Under the pieces are notes generated by a model. The model was not told the DNA's origin. It did not search any database and saw nothing but the letters and a program-made list of their open reading frames with translations. Made by a program: the position numbers and the translations under genes. A stretch of DNA of 49,341 nucleotides. Origin: Eubacteriales Family XIII. Incertae Sedis bacterium (GTDB lineage: Bacteria > Bacillota > Clostridia > Peptostreptococcales > Anaerovoracaceae). The stretch lies in the NCBI GenBank assembly GCA_031276135.1, contig JAISNR010000137.1, positions 1-49,341 on the forward strand. The letters run 5' to 3'. Below are positions 32,599-40,689 of this stretch, piece after piece (within the stretch, counting starts at the first letter, position 1; each line of letters opens with the position of its first letter).

Positions 32599-32647
32599 AG
32601 GCACAAAAAATTGGACTGACGCGGCAAACCCTTTCGTTGCAAGGCTT

Positions 32648-33964
32648 TTGCCGGTTGGTCCTATTATTACACATTCCTACGCAAGGCTCACTTTGTCGGA
32701 GCGCAAATCCATAGAGAGGGCTCTCGGCGCGAGCGTCTCGTTCAAATCCCTCGCCGCGTCTCTTTCGAGATGCAAAGCCACGATTTCGCGCGAGGTTTTG
32801 CGAAACTCGACGTTCCGAAAGACCGGCGGCTTCGGAACCGCGTTCAACGATTGCGCGAACAGAAATTCTTGCAAAGAACAGGCTCTCTGCGACAAAGAGG
32901 GCTGCCGGAGATTGTCTTGCCGGGGATGCAAGCTGTGCTTCGCCGTATGCTCCTCATACAAAAAGGAAGTCTGCGCGAAACTCAAAGAAGCGCCCTATGT
33001 GTGCAACGGTTGCGAAAGGCGCAGAAAATGCACGCTTGAAAAGGCTGTGTACAACGCGGCGGAGGCGGAGAGGAACGCAATGAGGATTCTGCGGGAATCG
33101 CGGGGCGGCATAAACGTCGATCCCGAGGAAATCAAGAGGCTTTCCGCCGCGGTTTCCCCTCTGATCAAACAGGGGCAATCGCCGTGGCACATCGCCAACA
33201 CGCAAAAGGATCTTCTTATGGTCTCCGACAAGACGCTGTACTCCTACATCGCGGCGAATCTGTTCGAGGCATCGGTCACCGATCTCCTTCGAAAGGTGAA
33301 GATGAAGCCGCGAAGGACAAAGCCGGGGCCGAAAGTCGAGAGGGCTTGCCGCATCGGACGCGATTACAGGGATTTTCTCCTTCTCATGGAGAAGTTCCCC
33401 GACACGGGGGTCGTGCAGATGGACACCGTCATCGGAAAGAAAGGCGGAGGCGAGAAATGCCTTCTTACGATTCACTTCCCGGTCTCACGGTTCATGTTGG
33501 CTTTTCTGAGAGACGCCAACACCGCGAGATCGGTGACGGAAGCGTTCGACGGCATCAAACGGGCTTTGGGTCACGACCGCTTCGAAGAACTTTTCCCGCT
33601 CATTCTCACGGACAACGGGAGCGAGTTTTCGAACCCTTCGGCGATCGAAACGGACGAAGACGGTCTTGTGTGGACTCGCGTATTCTATTGCGATCCCAAT
33701 TGCGCGTACCAAAAGGGTTCGATCGAAGCGAACCACAGGCTTCTGAGAATGATATTCCCCAAGGGCGAGTCGCTTAACGCTTTCTCCCAAAAGGACGTCG
33801 ATTTGGCCATGAGCCACATCAACTCGTATGCGAGAAAATCGCTCGGCGGGCTTTCCCCGTTCAACGTGTTTGCCCGGATGCACGGAAACAAATCGGCGAA
33901 ATCGCTCGGAATCAAACCGATTGCGATCCATGAAATCAACCTGACTCCGAGCTTGCTCAAATAG
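32648..33964 (+). CDS. IS30-family transposase
   Basis: About 438 residues if started at TTG 32648; TTG 32693 has a better spaced AAGG. The N-terminal helix-turn-helix has YARLTLSERKSIERAL and CKATISREVLRNS. A cysteine-rich insert (CRGCKLCFAVC, CNGCERRRKC) is typical of some Firmicutes IS30 members. The DDE core has Asp in VQMDTVIG (codon 33422), Asp in LTDNGSEF (33611) and Glu in GSIEANHRLLR (33725), followed by a domain ending NVFARMHG. It catalyses cut-and-join transposition of its own element. The frame is intact. The much longer upstream open frame is antisense to parA. I could not define terminal inverted repeats or target duplication. Confidence 0.88.
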   Translation: MPVGPIITHSYARLTLSERKSIERALGASVSFKSLAASLSRCKATISREVLRNSTFRKTGGFGTAFNDCANRNSCKEQALCDKEGCRRLSCRGCKLCFAVCSSYKKEVCAKLKEAPYVCNGCERRRKCTLEKAVYNAAEAERNAMRILRESRGGINVDPEEIKRLSAAVSPLIKQGQSPWHIANTQKDLLMVSDKTLYSYIAANLFEASVTDLLRKVKMKPRRTKPGPKVERACRIGRDYRDFLLLMEKFPDTGVVQMDTVIGKKGGGEKCLLTIHFPVSRFMLAFLRDANTARSVTEAFDGIKRALGHDRFEELFPLILTDNGSEFSNPSAIETDEDGLVWTRVFYCDPNCAYQKGSIEANHRLLRMIFPKGESLNAFSQKDVDLAMSHINSYARKSLGGLSPFNVFARMHGNKSAKSLGIKPIAIHEINLTPSLLK

Positions 33965-34483
33965 TGTGACAAGGCGCCGCGAACCGTCATGACACGAGCA
34001 TCCCGGAGGGGGTTGCGTTGACCGTTTCGGAAAAAACGGAAAATGCGCCGCCCCGGCTTTGCCATGCTCAAAATTCGACCGTTTCGCCCGGCCATGCCCC
34101 TATTTTACCACCGAAACGACCGTTTGTCTTGTTGTTTTTCGCTTTGTTTTATGCGGATCCCGGCCGGTTTCAAAAAAACATCACGGGGGGTGCGTTGAAC
34201 TTTTCATTTAAGCAGCCGCAGAAAGTGCAAGTATACAAGGGACGCCCTGCGGGTGTAAAATGGAGCCGTAATTCAGGTTTGAGCTGACAAGGACAATCCT
34301 CAGATGCTTGGCCGATTGGCACACGCACTGCAAAATATGCAGACTGTGCAACAGGCGCAAGACATGCGCGGTTAGAATTCCGTTAGCAGGTTTGTTGGCA
34401 AGCGGACTTTGCTTTGAGTAAACTTGCGATAAAAGATATAAATATCCACAGGCGCAAAGCAGGGGGTCTTTGGTTTCGAAAGG
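33965..34483. other. Non-coding stretch after the transposase, with a decayed small reading frame
   Basis: This stretch of over 500 bases holds no supported gene. It should include the right end of the IS element, which I could not define. At 34260-34421 (plus strand) a frame begins ATG GAG CCG and meets TAA. It then continues for about 50 codons with a cysteine-rich segment (CKICRLCNRRKTC) to TAA 34419. It looks like a broken small gene, or it may be chance. The 89-codon plus-strand frame over 34018-34287 has no family resemblance. Confidence 0.4.
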
Positions 34484-34535
34484 GAATAAAAAAACAGAGC
34501 GGTTTCAACCGAAAAATTCCCGAAAGCCGCTCTGT
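34484..34535 (-). terminator. Rho-independent terminator of the tRNA-Thr operon
   Basis: On the minus strand, ACAGAGCGG at 34535-34527 pairs with CCGCTCTGT at 34502-34494. The stem is extended by GAAA/TTTC-type pairing and followed by a run of seven T residues. It lies about 15 bases after the tRNA-Thr CCA end. Confidence 0.8.
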
Positions 34536-34547
34536 ATTTGGATTTTA

Positions 34548-34624
34548 TGGAGCTGCCACCCGGGTTTGAACCGGGGACCTCGTCCTTACCAAGGACGCGC
34601 TCATACCTACTGAGCTATGGCAGC
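34548..34624 (-). tRNA. tRNA-Thr (anticodon GGT), CCA encoded
   Basis: The acceptor stem GCTGCCA/TGGCAGC pairs fully, and the D arm has GCTC/GAGC. The anticodon stem CGTCC/GGACG holds the loop TTGGTAA, giving anticodon GGT, which reads ACC and ACT. The T arm is CCCGG-TTCAAAC-CCGGG. The discriminator T is followed by encoded CCA at 34550-34548. Two decayed tRNA-like units and a strong promoter lie upstream on the same strand, and a terminator follows. tRNA genes are common ICE targets, but no duplicated 3' end was seen near the element. Confidence 0.95.
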
Positions 34625-34628
34625 ATAT

Positions 34629-34690
34629 TGAGTTTTTATTCAACCGGCTACGTCCTTGCCAAAGGGATACTCTGCCGGCCGAGTTGGGAC
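34629..34690 (-). pseudogene. Decayed tRNA-like unit (Ala-like, second in the array)
   Basis: The minus strand reads TCCCAACTCGGCCGGCAGAG and then a loop-like TTTGGCAAGG. A D-arm-like hairpin (ACTC/GAGT) and an anticodon-like TTGGCAA (GGC) can be recognised, but the anticodon stem is poor and the T arm has degenerated. It lies between the intact tRNA-Thr and another tRNA-like unit. Confidence 0.4.
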
Positions 34691-34693
34691 AGC

Positions 34694-34763
34694 AGACCAC
34701 GCAATTCGAACCGGCGGACACGTCTTTGCCGAAGACGCACTCCCGGCTGCGGCAACGCGGCCC
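34694..34763 (-). pseudogene. Decayed tRNA-Ala-like unit (first in the array)
   Basis: GGGCCGC at the 5' end can pair with GTGGTCT at the 3' end using G-U pairs, including a G3-U70 like that of tRNA-Ala. The anticodon stem CGTCT/AGACG is perfect, with loop TCGGCAA (GGC). However, position 33 is C instead of U, the D stem does not pair and the T stem is broken (GGTTCGAATTGC). It begins about 14 bases after the expected transcription start. It is probably a pseudogene, possibly still transcribed. Confidence 0.5.
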
Positions 34764-34783
34764 ATACAACTGTTTGCTTCATC

Positions 34784-34813
34784 ATTCTACTATATCGCGT
34801 TGCAGAATGTCAA
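34784..34813 (-). promoter_or_regulatory. Sigma-A type promoter for the tRNA array
   Basis: On the minus strand, TTGACA (34813-34808) and TAGAAT (34789-34784) are separated by 18 bases. The first tRNA-like unit starts about 20 bases downstream. Region 34814-35150, between this promoter and the plus-strand amidohydrolase gene, holds no gene I can support. Confidence 0.78.
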
Positions 34814-35178
34814 CAGGGATTTAATTTAAAAAAATCGGCAAAAACGGTTCGAAAAAACCCCGCGCGAACCGCTCTTGAGAACATTCGTCCCCTGTTTTCC
34901 TCTTCCGTTTGCCTGTTTCCCGCTTGCCGTTTCGAAAAAATCAAACCGCGCCCGGGCCGGCCGGATCGCGCCGGGATCCCGTTCTCGCAGTTTTCCCGCG
35001 CATGCGCGGCTGCGGCCCCGCCCCTCGCCTCCGGAATCCGGCACGATTCTTGCGCAATTTTTCGACAAGCGGGAGCTGCATGCGCGCGGGGGCGCGCGTG
35101 ACCGTGTCCCTTGGGCTTGAGGCGTCTGTTGCTTGCTTTTCGGACGGCATATGTCCGGCAGGGGAAATGGGGTTAAAA

Positions 35179-36798
35179 ATGCATAGCGGGTCAAAGGGGG
35201 CAACGGCCGTGTATTTGAACGGAAACGTCTACACGGTCGATCGGAATTTTTCACGCGCCGAGGCGCTTGCGATCAAGAACGAACGATTGATCTACGTGGG
35301 CGCGGACGCGGTTGCGAAGCGGCTGATCGCCGCCGACACCGAGGTCGTGGATCTCGAAGGAAAAACCGTTCTGCCGGGCCTGCTCGAAGGGCATGCGCAC
35401 TTCGGGTGGCTGAGCAATTCCCTCTTGGAAATCAGAGGGCTCGGCAGGCAAAAGGAAGAGATCTTGGACGATGTGGCGGAGCGTGCGAAGTCCGCGAAGC
35501 CCGGGGAATGGATCATAGGCCGGGGCTGGAACAACGAGATCTGGAACGGCAAGGCATTTCCGACGAAGGAAGAGCTGGACAGGGCCGCGCCCGACAACCC
35601 CGTGTGCATGCACAGAACATGCTGCCACGCCTATTGGGTGAATTCCGCGGCGCTGCGCTTGGCCGGCATAGACAGGGACAGCCGGGCGCCGGCGGGCGGC
35701 GAGATCGTGCGGGACGCGGACGGAGAGCCGACGGGCGTGCTCATCGACAACGCGGGGGACCGGCTCACGGCGATCATCCCCCCGTATTCGCGGGAACATC
35801 AGATCAATGCCTTGAAAAAAGGCGAGGAACATCTCCTTTCTTACGGATTCACGGGCGTCATGGACGCGGGAGCGAATCTCGGCGAAATCGAGGCCATGCG
35901 CGCGCTCTGCCGATCCGGCGCGTGCAGGCTGCGTCTTTACGTCTACGCGTCGGAAGGCGAAGCGGCAGAACATTTTTACAAAAAAGGAACAGAGACAGGG
36001 CTGTACGACAATCGTTTCACATGCAGGGGCGTGAAATTGTTCGGCGACGGCTCTTTTGGCGCGCGCAGCGCGCAGTTGCTCGAGGATTATGCGGATGCGC
36101 CGGGCAGCAGGGGCATCGCGCGGTACCGCGACGAGGAATTGTACGAGGCCGTCAGGGACGCGCGCCGCAACGGGTTCCAAGTGGCCGTCCACGCGATCGG
36201 GGACGCCGCGCTGAAGCAGGTTTTGCGGGCCTATACGCGCGTGCTGGACGAGATGCCTCTGCGGGACAACCGCTACCGGGTCGAACACTGCGCCATAGCG
36301 GACCGCGCGGACATCTCGACGATGGCCGCATACGGCTTCATTCCGAGCATGCAGACCGTACACTGCACCTCCGATTGGCCCATGATCGGGGAATGTCTGG
36401 GAGAGAAAACAAAGCGCGCGGAACGGGTCTATGCTTGGAGGGATTTTCTGGATGCGGGGCTTCACATCGCGAACGGCTCCGACGCCCCCGTCGAACAGGT
36501 GAACCCCTACCATGGGTTTTACGCCGCCGTCACGCGAAGGGACAGGACGGGCAAGCCGGCCGGGGGCTGGCATCCGAGCCAGCGCATGCGCCGGGAAGAA
36601 GCGCTGCGGGCCGCGACGCTGTGGGTGGCGGAAGCGCAGTTCGAGGAAGGGATCAAGGGTTCCTTGGAAGCCGGAAAGCTCGCGGATTTCGTCGTGACGG
36701 ACAGGGATTTCATGAACTGCCCCGAGGATGAGCTCAAGGACATGCGGGCGCTGCGCACGGTCGTCGGAGGAAGGACGGCATACGAAAGGGAAAAATAA
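35179..36798 (+). CDS. YtcJ-type metal-dependent amidohydrolase
   Basis: The product has 539 residues from ATG 35179; ATG 35167 in the same frame is possible. It starts with a small beta domain (VYLNGNVYTVDRNFSRAEALAIKNERLIYVG). The amidohydrolase barrel carries metal ligands GHAHFGW (HxH), VAVHAIGDAA, RVEHC and SDAPVEQVNPYHG. The GDGSFGARSA segment is typical of the YtcJ/Amidohydro_3 group. Members hydrolyse amide or ester bonds, some on aromatic or formamide substrates; the substrate here is unknown. No signal peptide, so it is cytoplasmic. nhaC follows 71 bases later on the same strand, suggesting co-transcription. Confidence 0.9.
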   Translation: MHSGSKGATAVYLNGNVYTVDRNFSRAEALAIKNERLIYVGADAVAKRLIAADTEVVDLEGKTVLPGLLEGHAHFGWLSNSLLEIRGLGRQKEEILDDVAERAKSAKPGEWIIGRGWNNEIWNGKAFPTKEELDRAAPDNPVCMHRTCCHAYWVNSAALRLAGIDRDSRAPAGGEIVRDADGEPTGVLIDNAGDRLTAIIPPYSREHQINALKKGEEHLLSYGFTGVMDAGANLGEIEAMRALCRSGACRLRLYVYASEGEAAEHFYKKGTETGLYDNRFTCRGVKLFGDGSFGARSAQLLEDYADAPGSRGIARYRDEELYEAVRDARRNGFQVAVHAIGDAALKQVLRAYTRVLDEMPLRDNRYRVEHCAIADRADISTMAAYGFIPSMQTVHCTSDWPMIGECLGEKTKRAERVYAWRDFLDAGLHIANGSDAPVEQVNPYHGFYAAVTRRDRTGKPAGGWHPSQRMRREEALRAATLWVAEAQFEEGIKGSLEAGKLADFVVTDRDFMNCPEDELKDMRALRTVVGGRTAYEREK

Positions 36799-36869
36799 AC
36801 AACCGCAAACGCGGGCGGAGCAAGGGGAACGCGCGCGTATCGGGAAACATTCGGATTGGAGAAAAAACG

Positions 36870-38309
36870 ATGGGTACATTCAGGGAAAAGAGGGCGGAGC
36901 GCGCCGACAAGGCCCCTTCGCTCGCGCTGTCGATCGTCATCGTGCTGTTTTTCGCAATATGCTTTGTCGTGCAACTGGTGCAGACCGGATCGCCCGACGT
37001 GCACATGACCATGATCATCGCCGCGGCGTTTGCCGTTGTCCTGCTCGTGATACAGGGTACAACGCTGGCAAAGATCGAGGAAGGGATCATCCACGGTTGC
37101 AAGATCGCGACCATCTCCATGATGATCCTGATGTTCATCGGGACGATGATCCCCGCATGGATCGCCGCAGGGACCATCCCCACGCTCATTTTCTACGGAC
37201 TCAAGCTGATTTCCCCCTCTGTGTTTCTGCTGACCGCCCTGCTGGTCTGCGCCATCTCCACGCTGGCGACCGGGACATCGTGGGGGACGGCGGCCACCTT
37301 CGGCGTGGTCATGATGGGCATCGGCCAAGGGCTCGGCGTCCCCGCGGAATGGACGGCCGCCGCCGTGGTTTCGGGCGCGATCTTCGGGGATTCCATATCG
37401 CCCATCTCGGATACGGTCAATTTGGCGGCGGGCACCTGCGAAGTCAACGTGTTCAAACACCTGCGCGCGCTGCTCTGCTGCAGCATTCCTTCCATAATCA
37501 TCACCGCCGCCGCATTTTTGGCGATGGGCTTCCTCTTCGCGGGGCGGCACATCGACGACAGCCAAGTGGCGCGCATTCTGAACGGACTCGCGGAGCATTT
37601 CAACGTCGATGCGCCGCATGCGCTCATAAGCCTCATCCCGCTCGTCATCGTGATCGCGATGGTGAAATTCAAGATCAGCGCGCTGGCCACCATCGCCGCC
37701 TCCGCGCTTTCGGCCATGATCATGGCGCTGGTCGTGCAGGGCCACGACATCTACGAGATGATGCGGTTCATGAACTACGGGTTTGCGATCGACACCGGCG
37801 TCGCCGACATCGACACGCTGATGAACCGGGGCGGGCTGCAATCCATGATGTGGACCGTGTCCCTCGGGTATCTGGGCCTGAGCTACGGCGGCATCCTCGA
37901 AAAGGCGGGTGTGCTCGATGCGCTGCTGTTCAGCGCCAAGCAGATCACGAAAAACGCGCGCAACCTCATTCTGGCGCACAGCTTCACGGGCTTTCTGACG
38001 ATCATGCTCTCCGCGAGTCCCTACGTGTCGATCCTGATCCCGGGCAGGATGTTCGCGGCCGGCTACAACAAGCTCGGAATCAACAGGGTGGTGGCCTCGC
38101 GAACCTGCGAAACCTCGGGCATCTGCCTCGATCCGATGCTGCCGTGGACGCTGGGAGGCGTGTTCTTTTCGGGGACGCTGGGCGTCGGAACGCTCGAATA
38201 CGCGCCCTTCGCGTTTTATCTGCTGATCACCCCGCTCATTTCGATCGCATACGCCCTGGCCGGCAGGTTCATTCCCCGTTCGGAAGATGCTCGCGCAGCC
38301 GGTCCATGA
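36870..38309 (+). CDS. nhaC: NhaC-family Na+/H+ antiporter-like transporter
   Basis: The product has 479 residues with about 11-12 membrane helices. Diagnostic NhaC segments are ATGTSWGTAATFG (about 132-144) and IFGDSISPISDTVNLAAGT (about 170-188), plus the later repeat-like CETSGICLDPMLPWTLGG. NhaC proteins exchange protons for sodium. Some relatives exchange amino or organic acids, such as malate/lactate antiporters, so the amidohydrolase neighbour could hint at an organic substrate. GGATTGGAG lies before ATG 36870. Its last 41 bases overlap the convergent histidine kinase gene, so the two transcripts are antisense at their ends and no terminator separates them. Confidence 0.9.
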   Translation: MGTFREKRAERADKAPSLALSIVIVLFFAICFVVQLVQTGSPDVHMTMIIAAAFAVVLLVIQGTTLAKIEEGIIHGCKIATISMMILMFIGTMIPAWIAAGTIPTLIFYGLKLISPSVFLLTALLVCAISTLATGTSWGTAATFGVVMMGIGQGLGVPAEWTAAAVVSGAIFGDSISPISDTVNLAAGTCEVNVFKHLRALLCCSIPSIIITAAAFLAMGFLFAGRHIDDSQVARILNGLAEHFNVDAPHALISLIPLVIVIAMVKFKISALATIAASALSAMIMALVVQGHDIYEMMRFMNYGFAIDTGVADIDTLMNRGGLQSMMWTVSLGYLGLSYGGILEKAGVLDALLFSAKQITKNARNLILAHSFTGFLTIMLSASPYVSILIPGRMFAAGYNKLGINRVVASRTCETSGICLDPMLPWTLGGVFFSGTLGVGTLEYAPFAFYLLITPLISIAYALAGRFIPRSEDARAAGP

Positions 38310-40653
38310 CCTCGCCGAGGTTCAGCGGCTTGCCCACATGCCCGTTCATGCCCGATTCGAGGCATTTTTCGATGTCCTCGCGGAACACGTTCGCCGTCAT
38401 CGCCACGATGGGGATCTCCTTCGCGCGGGGCAGATCGAGCGCGCGTATGCGCCGCGTGGCCTCATAGCCGTCCATCTCGGGCATCTGCACATCCATGAAG
38501 ATCATGTCGTAGCGCGCCGGCGCTTCGCGGAACATCCGGACCGCCTCCGCCCCGTTCACGGCGCAGTCGATGTCGAGCGCGGTCGGTTCGAGCAGCGACA
38601 GGACGATTTCGCGGTTGATCTCGATATCCTCCGCCAGCATGATGCGGCGGCCCTTGAAGCAGCCGGCGCCGTCCGCGCCGCCGACCCCGTCCGCGCCTCG
38701 GGGAAGCTCGTCCGCGCGGCCCGCCGCATCCTCCGAGCCCCGCTGCGCGCGCAGCGTAAACGAAAAGCTCGAACCCTCTCCCGGCACCGATTCCACGCTT
38801 ATGCTGCCGCCCATCATCTCCACGATGCGTTTGGAAATCGCGAGGCCGAGGCCCGTGCCGCCGAACCTGCGCGCGGTGCCGCTGTCCGCCTGTTCGAACG
38901 ACGTGAAGAGGCGCGACATCTGCTCCTCGCTGATGCCTATGCCCGTATCGCGCACCGCGATCCGGATCGTGCAGATGCCGTCATTTTCTTCCAAAAGTTG
39001 TGCTTCAAGCCTTATTTTTCCGTATTCCGGGGTGAACTTCACGGCGTTGGAGAGCAGGTTCGCGATCACCTGTGCCAGCCGTTGGTCGTCGCCCGTCAGC
39101 ACGCGGGGGATGTCCCCGTCCACACTTATGGAAAAATCAAGATGTTTTTCCTCGATGCGGAAGTTTATGACGTCCGTCACGCGCCGCAGCATTTTCTCGA
39201 AATCGAAGGCCACGAGGGACAGCTCGAACTTGTTGGCCTCGATCTTCGACATGTCCAGAATGTCGTTGATCACGCCGAGCAGGTGCGTCGAGGCGTCCTC
39301 GATCTTCTTCAGGCAGTAGTCCTTCCTCTCCGGGTCGTTCGAGCCCTGCGCTATGGCCGTCATGCCTATGACGGCGTTCATGGGCGTGCGCATTTCATGG
39401 CTCATGTTCGCCAGAAAATCGCTCTTCGCGCGGCTCGCGTTCCGGGCCTGCTCCAAGGCGTCGGCGCGTTCCCTCTCGATGATCTCCCGCGCCGCCGCGC
39501 CCGCGATCACGTTGCCGACGAGCCCGACGAGCTGCACGTCGCTTTCGCTCCATTTGCGGGCGCGGGCGCATTCCTCCGCGCTGAGAACGGCCCAATATTC
39601 CCCGTCCACGTACAGCGGCGCCCATATGAAGGATTGGATGCCGCGCGCTGCCAAGGGGAGATATGCTTCGCCCTGCCGGACGTCGTCGCAGGACAGGGGC
39701 AAAACGAAGCCCGTTTCGGGCTGTTTGCGGGGAAAACCCGCGGACAGGAGGTCGTCCGGACCGATCGGTTCTCCGCTTACGAGGCCGCTCGCGCCGCTCC
39801 GGACATAGGAGTACGCGGCGCGGCTCTCGCCCGTTTCCGCATCGGTCACGGATATGCGCATGCACGAAACCCCGAGGAATTCGCCGCTGATGCGCAGCGC
39901 GTTGTCGATCAGCGCGCGCATTTCGTAGGTGGAAATGAAGCTCTGCGAAAGCTCCGACATGAGCTCCTGCTGTTTCAGGCGCTTTTGCAGCGCATCTTCC
40001 TTTCGCTTGTACAGAACGAAGCTCAGGCTGCCGCCCGTTATGACGCCGGCCATCGCGAGAAGCATAAGGCAGGTGAGCAGGACGATGATGTTGCGCGTCT
40101 GCAGGATCTGCTCATCGCTGATGTCCACCCCCGCCACCGCGACGACGCGCCCTTCCCCGTCGAACACGGGCGAAAAGGAGGACAGCAGACCGGTATAGCC
40201 CACGGAATAATTCCCGAGTCCCGAGGTGGCGGAAACGCCCCCGAACGCGGACATCGGCGCTTCCTCCGGTTCCAGCGGCGGCGTGGCGAGGTTCACCGTA
40301 TCCTCGGTCAGATCGTTGTCGATGATGAAGCGCAGCATGCCGTTCTCCGCAGGGCGCATGTAGTAGACGTACAGCAGCTGCGACTCGTCGGCGAAATCGA
40401 TCAGACGCTGCTTCAATTCCGCAAACAGGGGCGTTTCCATGTCCGAAGGCCGGACGAGCCGTCCGAGCTCCTCCGCGCTGACGATCTCTGCGGCGGCCCG
40501 GCTTGACGCGAGAAGCCTTGCCTCTATATTCTCTTTCAGGAAGCCGGATATGGAGTTGACCATGACGCTCGTCGCCGCAGCCACCGCAATGACGATGACC
40601 GACGACACGAAGAAGAGGAAGATCGCAAGATTGTTCTTGGAGTATGTTCGCAT
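38269..40653 (-). CDS. Hybrid sensor histidine kinase (periplasmic sensor, GAF-like, kinase, receiver)
   Basis: The product has 794 residues. Two membrane helices (about 9-32 and 188-212) enclose an extracellular sensor with cache-like YVYYMRP and SFSPVFDGEGRVVAVAGVDIS. A GAF-like region lies at about 235-400. The kinase core has His in FLANMSHEMRTPMNAVIG (about 425), the N box NLLSNAVKFTP, DTGIGISEEQM and GGTGLGLAISKRIVEMMGG. A receiver follows with the phospho-acceptor in MIFMDVQMPEMDGYEATR and GHVGKPLNLGEV. No DNA-binding output domain is present, so the phosphate must pass to another protein. It lies 36 bases after a second hybrid kinase, probably in one operon. Confidence 0.93.
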   Translation of the reverse strand: MRTYSKNNLAIFLFFVSSVIVIAVAAATSVMVNSISGFLKENIEARLLASSRAAAEIVSAEELGRLVRPSDMETPLFAELKQRLIDFADESQLLYVYYMRPAENGMLRFIIDNDLTEDTVNLATPPLEPEEAPMSAFGGVSATSGLGNYSVGYTGLLSSFSPVFDGEGRVVAVAGVDISDEQILQTRNIIVLLTCLMLLAMAGVITGGSLSFVLYKRKEDALQKRLKQQELMSELSQSFISTYEMRALIDNALRISGEFLGVSCMRISVTDAETGESRAAYSYVRSGASGLVSGEPIGPDDLLSAGFPRKQPETGFVLPLSCDDVRQGEAYLPLAARGIQSFIWAPLYVDGEYWAVLSAEECARARKWSESDVQLVGLVGNVIAGAAAREIIERERADALEQARNASRAKSDFLANMSHEMRTPMNAVIGMTAIAQGSNDPERKDYCLKKIEDASTHLLGVINDILDMSKIEANKFELSLVAFDFEKMLRRVTDVINFRIEEKHLDFSISVDGDIPRVLTGDDQRLAQVIANLLSNAVKFTPEYGKIRLEAQLLEENDGICTIRIAVRDTGIGISEEQMSRLFTSFEQADSGTARRFGGTGLGLAISKRIVEMMGGSISVESVPGEGSSFSFTLRAQRGSEDAAGRADELPRGADGVGGADGAGCFKGRRIMLAEDIEINREIVLSLLEPTALDIDCAVNGAEAVRMFREAPARYDMIFMDVQMPEMDGYEATRRIRALDLPRAKEIPIVAMTANVFREDIEKCLESGMNGHVGKPLNLGEVMDRLREHLPNGE

Positions 40654-40689
40654 ACCGAGCCTGTCGCTTTCAAATGCGGCCTTGTGCGG

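Larger units (their letters stand above)
1..32600. mobile_element. Integrative conjugative element, partial (left end outside window)
   Basis: The block holds a relaxase, an oriT candidate and VirD4, VirB2-like, VirB3, VirB4 and VirB6-like genes. It also has a cell-wall peptidase, sortase and surface proteins, ParA/ParB and several DNA methyltransferases, all on the minus strand and tightly packed. The gene families resemble the CD1107 to CD1115 set known from Clostridioides difficile conjugative transposons; this is from memory of the families, not a search. No integrase or recombinase is visible, so that end probably lies beyond position 1. The right boundary is set only by the change to an IS30 transposase and unrelated chromosomal genes, and I found no attachment repeat. 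The exact right end is therefore a guess. Confidence 0.85.

Noticed and set aside
32108..32647. A 5' extension of the transposase frame
   Set aside because: The extension runs antisense to parA and has no IS30-like sequence before the YARLT helix-turn-helix start.
32483..34550. Attachment-site direct repeats at the right edge of the conjugative element
   Set aside because: No repeat of the tRNA-Thr 3' end or other long direct repeat was found by eye. The partner end is outside the window, so this stays open.
34545..34769. A 74-codon minus-strand frame
   Set aside because: It is the tRNA-Thr gene and the two tRNA-like units read as protein.
38287..40506. A 739-codon plus-strand frame opposite the second kinase
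   Set aside because: It is an antisense shadow of a gene with clear kinase and receiver motifs.
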